DNA of 64,000 nt from Saccharopolyspora oryzae (GTDB lineage Bacteria > Actinomycetota > Actinomycetes > Mycobacteriales > Pseudonocardiaceae): assembly GCF_027853915.1 (NCBI RefSeq), contig NZ_JAQGLA010000002.1:206338-270337 (forward strand), in the 5' to 3' direction. The stretch's first letter is position 1. Every line of letters begins with the position of its first letter. Shown one piece after another: positions 57,868-64,000 of this stretch. The notes under the pieces were generated by a model. It was not told where the DNA came from, made no database searches, and worked only from the letters and a program-made list of their open reading frames with translations. Both the position numbers and the translations under genes were made by a program.

Positions 57868-57901
57868 GGCCCACCGTGATCAGCGGTCGGGCAGACCCCG
57901 C

Positions 57902-59332
57902 TCAGCGGCGCCCGTCCTTGCCCTTGCGCTCGCGGACCCGCACCGAGATCCGCACCGGGCTGCCGACGAACCCGAAGGTCTCGCGCAGCTTGCGCTCCAG
58001 GAAGCGCCGGTAGCCGGGCTCCAGGAAACCGGTGGTGAACAGCACGAACGTCGGCGGCCGGGTCTGCGCCTGGGTGGCGAACAGGATCTTCGGCTGCTTG
58101 CCGCCGCGCACCGGCGGCGGGTTGGCCGCGACCAGCTCGGACAGCCAGCCGTTCAACCGGCCGGTGGGCACGCGGGTGTCCCACGAGTCCAGCGCGGTGC
58201 GCAGCGTCGGCGCGAGCTTGGCCACCGCACGACCGGTCTTGGCCGAGACGTTGACCCGCTCGGCCCAGCGCACCCGGACCAGCTCGCGGTCGATCTCCTT
58301 CTCGAGCATGTGGCGGCGGTCCTCGTCGACCTTGTCCCACTTGTTGTAGGCGATGACCAGCGCCCGGCCCGCCTCCTCGACCATGGAGATCACCCGCAGG
58401 TCCTGCTCGCTGATCGGCTCGGACCCGTCGATGAGCACGATGGCCACCTCGGCGGCCTCGATGGCGGCCTTGGTGCGCAGCGAGGCGTAGTACTCGGTGC
58501 CGCTGGCGGTCTTGACCCGCTTGCGCAGACCCGCGGTGTCGACGAACTTCCAGGTGTCGTCGCCCAGGTCCACCAGCGAGTCGACCGGGTCGACCGTGGT
58601 GCCCGCTTCGTCGTGCACGACCGAGCGCTCTTCGCCGGTCAGCTTGTTGAGCAGGCTCGACTTGCCCACGTTCGGCTTGCCGACCAGCGCGACCCGCCGC
58701 GGCCCACCGGTGGCGCCGAACACCTCCCGCGGGGTCTCCGGGAAGACCTCCAGCACGGCGTCGAGCAGGTCACCGGAGCCGCGGCCGTGCAGCGCGCTGA
58801 CCGGCATCGGCTCGCCCAGGCCCAGCGACCACAGGGAGTGCACGTCGGCCACCCCGCGCTGGTCGTCGACCTTGTTCGCGGCCAGCAGCACCGGCCGCTT
58901 GGAGCGGCGCAGCACCTTGGCCACGGCTTCCTCGGTCTCGGTCGGGCCCACGCGGGAGTCGACCACCAGCAGGATCGCGTCAGCGGTGTGCATGGCCAGC
59001 TCGGCCTGCGCGGCCACCGAGGCCATCATCCCCTTGGCGTCGGGCTCCCAGCCGCCGGTGTCGACCACCGTGAACCGGCGGCCGTTCCACAGCGCGTCGT
59101 AGGCCACCCGGTCTCGGGTCACTCCGGGGGTGTCCTGCACGACGGCCTCACGACGACCCAGCAACCGGTTGACCAGCGTGGACTTGCCCACGTTGGGGCG
59201 GCCGACCACGGCCAGCACCGGCTGCGGAACCGGCGGTGCGGCGTCCTCGGGGCCGGCGACCCCGTCGAACTCGGCCCACTCGGTCTCGTCGGACCACGTG
59301 CCGTCCAGGCCTTCCAGCGACTCGTCGGTCAC
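57902..59332 (-). CDS. der: Ribosome-associated GTPase Der (EngA)
   Basis: 476 residues with two tandem G domains: [18 protein letters not shown] (near 40) with [13 protein letters not shown] and VDTGGWEP, and [18 protein letters not shown] (near 213) with [12 protein letters not shown] and [14 protein letters not shown] and NKWDKVDED are the guanine-specificity motifs. A C-terminal KH-like domain follows. It is needed for 50S subunit assembly. Start overlaps the plsC-like stop. Confidence 0.96.
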   Translation of the reverse strand: MTDESLEGLDGTWSDETEWAEFDGVAGPEDAAPPVPQPVLAVVGRPNVGKSTLVNRLLGRREAVVQDTPGVTRDRVAYDALWNGRRFTVVDTGGWEPDAKGMMASVAAQAELAMHTADAILLVVDSRVGPTETEEAVAKVLRRSKRPVLLAANKVDDQRGVADVHSLWSLGLGEPMPVSALHGRGSGDLLDAVLEVFPETPREVFGATGGPRRVALVGKPNVGKSSLLNKLTGEERSVVHDEAGTTVDPVDSLVDLGDDTWKFVDTAGLRKRVKTASGTEYYASLRTKAAIEAAEVAIVLIDGSEPISEQDLRVISMVEEAGRALVIAYNKWDKVDEDRRHMLEKEIDRELVRVRWAERVNVSAKTGRAVAKLAPTLRTALDSWDTRVPTGRLNGWLSELVAANPPPVRGGKQPKILFATQAQTRPPTFVLFTTGFLEPGYRRFLERKLRETFGFVGSPVRISVRVRERKGKDGRR

Positions 59333-60003
59333 GCTCGTTTCCCTCTCACATCGTCTTCGCGGTGGTCGGCGACCAGCCGGTCCAGTTCGGCGATCAGCTC
59401 GACCAGTTCGTTGCGCACCGCTTCGGTCGCGGAGACCAGGCCGGTGCGGCCCTTGCCTGCGGGCAGCGCGACCGGCTCGCCGAACAGCACGTCGATCCTG
59501 GGCAGAAGCCTACGGCCCCGCCCTTCCGGACGCCGCGTGCCCCGGACGGCGACCGGCAGCACCTGGGCACCGGAGGCCCGCGCCAACCAGGCCGCGCCGT
59601 GCTGCGCGTTCTCCGCGTCACCGGACCCGCGGGTGCCTTCGGGGAACACCCCGACCAGCCCGCCCGCCTTGAGGACCCGCACCGCGGTCAGCAGCGGCGT
59701 GCGGTCGGCTTCACCGCGCCGCACCCCGATCTGCCCGATCTGGCGCAGGAACCAGCCCAGCGGGCCCTTGAACATCTCCTGCTTGATCAGGAACACCGCG
59801 TTGCGCGGCAGCATTCCGATCAGCAGCGGCCCGTCCAGCAGCGAGCTGTGGTTGGCCACCATCACCACCGGGCCGGTGCGCGGGATCCGCTCGACCCCGT
59901 GGACGTGCACCCGGAAGGGAATCCGCACGATCCGCCGCGAGATCCACTGGCCGAACCGGTGCATCCGGGGCGAGGCACCCTCGGGCAGCGTCTGATCGCT
60001 CAT
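59329..60003 (-). CDS. 1-acylglycerol-3-phosphate O-acyltransferase (PlsC-like)
   Basis: 224 residues. Acyltransferase box [11 protein letters not shown] (NHxxxxD), [31 protein letters not shown] (FPEGTR) and [12 protein letters not shown] match PlsC enzymes, which place the second acyl chain on lysophosphatidic acid at the membrane. In an operon cmk-plsC-der with four-base overlaps, a common actinobacterial arrangement. Confidence 0.9.
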   Translation of the reverse strand: MSDQTLPEGASPRMHRFGQWISRRIVRIPFRVHVHGVERIPRTGPVVMVANHSSLLDGPLLIGMLPRNAVFLIKQEMFKGPLGWFLRQIGQIGVRRGEADRTPLLTAVRVLKAGGLVGVFPEGTRGSGDAENAQHGAAWLARASGAQVLPVAVRGTRRPEGRGRRLLPRIDVLFGEPVALPAGKGRTGLVSATEAVRNELVELIAELDRLVADHREDDVRGKRA

Positions 60004-60719
60004 GCCGGTCCCCCGTCGGTCAGCAGGCCGCGGCTCTCGACGTGCTTGTGCAGCTGCTCGAGCACGCCCGCCACGTCCAGTTCAGTGGTGTCCAGCTCCA
60101 GCGCGTCGTCCGCCTTGCGCAGCGGCGCCACCTTGCGCCCGGAGTCCAACGCGTCCCGGCGCTGCACGTCGGCGTGCGTGCGGTCCAGGTCGCCGGTCCG
60201 GCCCTCGGAGACGTCCTGGGCGGTGCGCCGCTGAGCGCGGGCGGACGAGGAAGCCGTCAGGTAGACCTTCAGCCCGGCGTCGGGCACCACGACGGTGCCG
60301 ATGTCGCGGCCTTCGACCACGATGCCGCCTGGCTCGGACAGCGCCTGGCCGATCAGCTCGCGCTGCAGCGCGACCAGCTGGTCCCGCACCTCGGCGACCG
60401 CGGACACCGCCGACACCGCGCCGGTCACCTCGGGACCGCGGATCTCCTGGCCGACGTCCTGACCGTCGAGCAGCACCGAGGGCCGCTCCGGGTCGGTGCC
60501 CATGGTCAGCTCAGCCGCGCGCACCACCCGCACGACCTCGGCCACGTCCGACGGCTCGACCTGCGCGCGCAGCACGGCCAGCGTCACGGCGCGGTACATC
60601 GCACCGGTGTCGAGGTAGATCGCCCCCAGCGCCGACGCCAACTTGCGCGACACCGTCGACTTGCCGGTGCCCGACGGACCGTCGAGGGCCACCACACCGC
60701 GGAGCTTGGCGTGTGCCAC
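60000..60719 (-). CDS. cmk: Cytidylate kinase
   Basis: 239 residues from GTG 60719. P-loop VALDGPSGTGKSTVSRKLAS, YLDTGAMYRAVTLAVL, VVEGRDIGTVVVPDAGLKVY, and TASSSARAQRR with DVQRRDALDSGRKVAPL are CMP-kinase signatures. Phosphorylates CMP and dCMP. ATGA overlap with plsC. Confidence 0.95.
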   Translation of the reverse strand: MAHAKLRGVVALDGPSGTGKSTVSRKLASALGAIYLDTGAMYRAVTLAVLRAQVEPSDVAEVVRVVRAAELTMGTDPERPSVLLDGQDVGQEIRGPEVTGAVSAVSAVAEVRDQLVALQRELIGQALSEPGGIVVEGRDIGTVVVPDAGLKVYLTASSSARAQRRTAQDVSEGRTGDLDRTHADVQRRDALDSGRKVAPLRKADDALELDTTELDVAGVLEQLHKHVESRGLLTDGGPA

Positions 60720-60866
60720 GTGCTCTTCCTCCTGCTCGTCGCCGCACCCGGCCAGCGGCCGGACCAACCGTCCATTCTGCCTGGTCCCCGGCCACGGGTC
60801 CCAATCGCATCCCGATCCACCCGAACTGGCGGACGAAAGGGATGGATCACCGAATATGGTGGATGG

Positions 60867-61349
60867 GTGGACGTAACAGTGACTCCGCTGCCGGGACTCG
60901 GCACGCAGCAGGACTTCACCACCCGCTCCGGCCACCGCATCGGTGTGATCACCTACCGGGACGGCCGGTTCGAGCTGATCGTCTCCGACCACGAAGACCC
61001 GGACAAGGTCGCCGCCTCGGTCGACCTGACCACCGCCGAGACCAGCGCACTGGCGAACCTGCTGGGCGCTCCGCAGCTGGTCGCGAAGCTCTCCGAACAG
61101 CAGCGCGAGGTCACCGGGGTCACCACCTGGCAGCTGCCGCTCGCACCGGGTTCGCCCTACGACGGCCGCAGCCTCGGCGACACCGAGATGCGCACCCGCA
61201 CGTCGGTGTCGATCGTCGCGGTGGTCCGCGACGGCACCGTGCACGCCTCGCCCCGCCCGGACTTCGAGTTCGCCGGCGGCGACCTGGTCGTCGTCGTGGG
61301 CACCAGCACGGGCCTGAAGGCGGCCAGCGAAATCCTGGAGAAGGGCTGA
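60867..61349 (+). CDS. khtT: RCK-C regulatory subunit of a cation/proton antiporter (KhtT-like)
   Basis: 160 residues from GTG 60867. The first half has GTQQDFTTRSGHRIGVITYR and DGRFELIVSDHEDPDKVAAS, the second half is an RCK-C/TrkA-C domain (TEMRTRTSVSIVAVVRDGTV, FEFAGGDLVVVVGTSTGL). It is encoded just before a CPA2 antiporter, as in KhtT-KhtU pairs, where KhtT gates K+ efflux by ligand binding. Divergent to cmk. Confidence 0.85.
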   Translation: MDVTVTPLPGLGTQQDFTTRSGHRIGVITYRDGRFELIVSDHEDPDKVAASVDLTTAETSALANLLGAPQLVAKLSEQQREVTGVTTWQLPLAPGSPYDGRSLGDTEMRTRTSVSIVAVVRDGTVHASPRPDFEFAGGDLVVVVGTSTGLKAASEILEKG

Positions 61350-61468
61350 TCCCAGCCCGCTCCGCCTTCCCGGTCACCGACCGGGACACGCGTGGCCAAC
61401 GGCGTTCCGCGCGTGCTGATCCCACAGGACAACTCCATACGCAGTAACACGCGAGAGGAAACACCACG

Positions 61469-62647
61469 GTGCACGACACGGCGATCTCGTTGATCGAGCT
61501 CGGCGCGGTTTTCTTCGGTCTCGGCGTGCTCGGCAGGCTCGCCTGGAAAATCGGGGTTTCCCCGATCCCGCTCTACCTGCTGGGCGGACTCGCGTTCGGC
61601 ACGGGTGGGCTGGTCCCGCTCCACGGCATAGAACCGTTCACCCACCTGGCCTCCGAGATCGGCGTGGTCCTCCTCCTGCTGCTGCTGGGTCTGGAGTACT
61701 CCGCGGGCGAACTGGTCACCGGGCTGCGCCGCTCGTGGTTAGCGGGCCTGATCGACATCGCGCTCAACGCGATTCCCGGCGCGGTGGTCGCGCTGATGCT
61801 GGGCTGGGGCCCGATCGGCGCGCTGACCATGGCCGGTGTCACCTACATCTCCTCGTCCGGCATCGTCGCGAAGGTCCTCGGGGACCTGGGTCGACTGGGC
61901 AACCGGGAAACTCCGGTGATCCTGTCGATCCTGGTCTTCGAAGACCTGGCGATGGCCGTCTACCTGCCCATCCTGACCGCCCTGCTGGCCGGGGTCAGCT
62001 TCCTCGGCGGGCTCACCGCGGTCGGGGTGTCGCTGGTGGTGATCACCCTGGTGCTGGTGATCGCGCTGAAGTTCGGCAAGTACGTCTCGGCGCTGATCGA
62101 CAGCCCGGACCCCGAGGTCTTCCTGCTGCGGCTGCTGGGTTCGGCCCTGCTGGTCGCAGGCATCGCCTCCGAGCTGCAGGTCTCGGCCGCGGTCGGCTCG
62201 TTCCTGCTGGGCATCGCGATCTCCGGTTCGACCGCGGCGAACGCCACCCGGATGCTGGAGCCGCTGCGCGACCTGTTCGCCGCGCTGTTCTTCGTGGTGT
62301 TCGGGTTGAACACCGACCCCGCAGAGATCCCGCCGGTGCTGCCGGTGGCGCTGGCGCTGGCGGTGATCACCGCGGCGACGAAGATCCTCACCGGCTGGAT
62401 CGCCGCGCAGATGCAGGGCGTGGGCCGGATGGGTCGAGCCCGGGCCGGTGCCGCGCTGGTGGCGCGCGGTGAGTTCTCCATCGTCATCGCCGGACTGGCG
62501 GTGGCCTCGGGCGCGGTGTCCGGTGAACTGGCCGCGCTGGCCACGGCCTACGTGCTGCTGATGGCGATCCTCGGCCCGGTCGCGGCTCGGGTCGTGGAGC
62601 CGGTGGCCCGCCTGTTCGTCAAGCGCACCGCCACCCCCAAGGCCTGA
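61469..62647 (+). CDS. khtU: Cation:proton antiporter, CPA2 family (KhtU-like)
   Basis: 392 residues from GTG 61469 after gagagg. About twelve membrane helices. GVLLLLLLLGLEYSAGELVT, GVTYISSSGIVAKVLGDLGR, ILSILVFEDLAMAVYLPIL and VARGEFSIVIAGLAV are family signatures, with acidic residues in the ion-exchange helices (VFEDLAM). No C-terminal NAD-binding domain; the separate KhtT-like subunit supplies regulation. Confidence 0.88.
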   Translation: MHDTAISLIELGAVFFGLGVLGRLAWKIGVSPIPLYLLGGLAFGTGGLVPLHGIEPFTHLASEIGVVLLLLLLGLEYSAGELVTGLRRSWLAGLIDIALNAIPGAVVALMLGWGPIGALTMAGVTYISSSGIVAKVLGDLGRLGNRETPVILSILVFEDLAMAVYLPILTALLAGVSFLGGLTAVGVSLVVITLVLVIALKFGKYVSALIDSPDPEVFLLRLLGSALLVAGIASELQVSAAVGSFLLGIAISGSTAANATRMLEPLRDLFAALFFVVFGLNTDPAEIPPVLPVALALAVITAATKILTGWIAAQMQGVGRMGRARAGAALVARGEFSIVIAGLAVASGAVSGELAALATAYVLLMAILGPVAARVVEPVARLFVKRTATPKA

Positions 62648-62654
62648 GAAGGCG

Positions 62655-62692
62655 AAGAGGCCGCCGATCTCCGAGGAGCTCGGCGGCCTCTT
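62655..62692. terminator. Perfect hairpin between khtU and rluB
   Basis: AAGAGGCCGCCGA (62655-62667) pairs with TCGGCGGCCTCTT (62680-62692), eight bases past the khtU stop and twelve before the rluB stop. Bidirectional terminator for convergent genes. Confidence 0.9.
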
Positions 62693-62704
62693 GCACTGCG
62701 CGGA

Positions 62705-63463
62705 TCACATGCCGACGATGCGGTACAGCGAGCCGACTTCCTGCTGGTTGAGCGGACGGATCGCGCCCTGGCGCTCCGTGGTCAGGCGGACGTCGCCGAT
62801 GCGGGTGCGCACCAGGCGCTGCACCGGGTGACCGACGTGCTTGAGCAGTCGACGCACGATGCGGTTGCGGCCCTCGTGCAGCACGATCTCGACCAGCGCG
62901 CGGTTCTGGTTGGTGTCGACGACCTTGAAGCGGTCCACCTTCACCAGACCGTCCTCCAGCTCCACGCCGTCGCGCAGCTGCTGGCCCAGCTCCTTCGGGA
63001 CCGGGCCGATGACCTCGGCCATGTAGGTCTTGCGCACCTGGTAGGACGGGTGCATCAGCCGGTTGGCCAGCTCGCCGTCGTTGGTGATCAGCAGCAGGCC
63101 CTCGGTGTCCTGGTCCAGCCGCCCGACGTGGAACAGCTTGCCCTCGCGCTCCCGCAGGTAGTCACCGATGCACGGGCGCCCCTTGTCGTCGGACATGGTG
63201 CACAGGATGCCGCGCGGCTTGTTGAGCAGCAGGTGGGTCAGGTTGTTGTTGACCATGATCCGGCTGCCGTCGACGTGGATCACCGCGGTCGCCGGGTCGA
63301 CGCGGCGACCGAGTTCCATGACGACCTCGCCGTTGACCTCGATGCGCCCCTCGACGATCATCTCCTCGGCCGCGCGCCGCGAGGCCACACCGGCCTGGGA
63401 CAGCACTTTCTGCAGGCGCACGCCTTCCTCGGCGGCGTTGGACGGGCGGTTCTCAGACGTCAT
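62705..63463 (-). CDS. rluB: 23S rRNA pseudouridine synthase (RluB-type)
   Basis: 252 residues. N-terminal S4 domain (VRLQKVLSQAGVASRRAAEE, MIVEGRIEVNGEVV), catalytic box VGRLDQDTEGLLLITNDGEL with the Asp nucleophile, and RNRIVRRLLKHVGHPVQRLV. RsuA/RluB family; RluB is the usual gene next to scpB in actinobacteria. Start overlaps scpB by 11 bases. Confidence 0.92.
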   Translation of the reverse strand: MTSENRPSNAAEEGVRLQKVLSQAGVASRRAAEEMIVEGRIEVNGEVVMELGRRVDPATAVIHVDGSRIMVNNNLTHLLLNKPRGILCTMSDDKGRPCIGDYLREREGKLFHVGRLDQDTEGLLLITNDGELANRLMHPSYQVRKTYMAEVIGPVPKELGQQLRDGVELEDGLVKVDRFKVVDTNQNRALVEIVLHEGRNRIVRRLLKHVGHPVQRLVRTRIGDVRLTTERQGAIRPLNQQEVGSLYRIVGM

Positions 63464-64000
63464 CGATCGAATCCACTTCGGGCAGCAATGGGGCGAGCGG
63501 CGGCAGATCCTTCAGCGACGACAGGCCCAGCCGCTCCAGGAACAGCTCCGTCGTGCAGTACAGGTTGCCGCCCGTCTCCGGGTCGGTCCCGGCCTCTTCG
63601 ATAAGGCCGCGCCCCACCAGGGTACGGATGACGCCGTCGACGTTCACACCCCGTACGGCCGCCACCCGCGATCGGGTCACGGGCTGCCGGTAGGCGATGA
63701 CGGCCAGCGTCTCCAGCGCGGCGCGGGTCAGCTTCGAGCGCTGCCCGTCGAGCAGGTAGCGCTCGACGTAGGGCGCGTAGGTCTCCCGCGTGTAGAACCG
63801 CCACCCGTCGCCGACGCGGCGCAGGTCGATGCCGCGCTCGGCTTCGGCGTAGCTCTCGGACAGCCGCCGCAGCGCCTGGCGGATCCGCCGGACCGGCTGC
63901 TCCAGGGTGTCGGCCAGCAGTTCCTCACCGGCGGGCACGTCCACCACCAGCAGCAACGCCTCCAGCGCGGCGTCGAGCGCGTCATCGGACGTCAGGTCCG
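63453..64000 (-). CDS. scpB: Segregation and condensation protein B, 5' end cut by window
   Basis: The frame is open to base 64000 (DLTSDDALDAALEALLLVVD...), so the start lies outside. Visible winged-helix repeats: LADTLEQPVRRIRQALRRLS, LTRAALETLAVIAYRQPVTR, VAAVRGVNVDGVIRTLVGRG and LIEEAGTDPETGGNLYCTTE with GRG/TTE typical of ScpB. It forms the SMC complex with ScpA, for chromosome compaction. Confidence 0.94.
   Translation of the reverse strand, partial: DLTSDDALDAALEALLLVVDVPAGEELLADTLEQPVRRIRQALRRLSESYAEAERGIDLRRVGDGWRFYTRETYAPYVERYLLDGQRSKLTRAALETLAVIAYRQPVTRSRVAAVRGVNVDGVIRTLVGRGLIEEAGTDPETGGNLYCTTELFLERLGLSSLKDLPPLAPLLPEVDSIDDV

Noticed and set aside
60002..61447. Long plus-strand frames over cmk
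   Set aside because: They are antisense to cmk in their first half. Only the part from GTG 60867 encodes a recognisable RCK-C protein.
1..64000. tRNA genes or a CRISPR array
   Set aside because: I saw no cloverleaf-like segment with a conserved T-arm and no regularly spaced repeat/spacer pattern. The att site is in a protein gene, not a tRNA. A tRNA scan would settle this.

Overview
The window is high-GC actinobacterial DNA. Codon use, the scpB-rluB-cmk-plsC-der gene neighbourhood, a phage-encoded WhiB protein and many GTG starts all fit. A Pseudonocardiales host (Saccharopolyspora-like) is my best guess at low confidence. The phage has a GH25 endolysin and no recognisable lysin B, which suits a host without a mycolate outer layer.

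Layout. (1) 1-2431: host surface-glycan genes, the 3' part of a polyprenyl-phosphate (GtrB/DPM1-like) glycosyltransferase followed by a GtrA-YfhO-like membrane protein that runs off the window. (2) 2432-52679: a complete-looking ~50 kb temperate siphovirus prophage, bounded by a 23-bp direct repeat (2409-2431 and 52680-52702) and inserted in frame inside the glycosyltransferase gene. The missing 5' end of that gene lies at 52680-52794. (3) 52983-64000: host housekeeping genes, comprising an S9 peptidase, an aldo/keto reductase, a NarL-type two-component system, der, plsC, cmk, a khtTU-like antiporter pair, rluB and partial scpB.

The lytic programme of the prophage reads leftward on the minus strand. 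At the right end, integrase, a small membrane protein and a putative repressor are on the plus strand. Then come an excisionase-like gene, many small early genes, WhiB, a Cas4-like nuclease, a putative ssDNA-binding protein, a prim-pol, a RecA-like ATPase and a RuvC-like resolvase. HNH and endonuclease VII genes follow, then terminase, portal, prohead protease, capsid, connectors, tail tube, frameshifted tail chaperone, tape measure, tail tip, two paralogous fibre genes, endolysin and holin. Most of these genes overlap by 1-4 bases (TGATG, ATGA, GTGA), so they form long translationally coupled operons.

Cargo is on the opposite (plus) strand. At the left end, between the lysis cassette and attL, lie an MmpS-like secreted/membrane protein, a SprT-like metalloprotease and a complete ATP-grasp RiPP (graspetide) locus. 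That locus has an XRE/TPR-like regulator, two tiny coupled ORFs, a precursor peptide, an ATP-grasp maturase and a protein-isoaspartate-methyltransferase-type enzyme. Three further plus-strand genes of visibly lower GC (33127-34287, 36125-36745, 38992-39969) encode membrane-anchored proteins and interrupt the early region. They look like morons or exclusion/defence genes.

The most interesting points are the prophage-borne graspetide system, lysogenic inactivation of a surface glycosyltransferase by in-frame integration, the set of low-GC membrane morons, and several repeat-rich regulatory regions.
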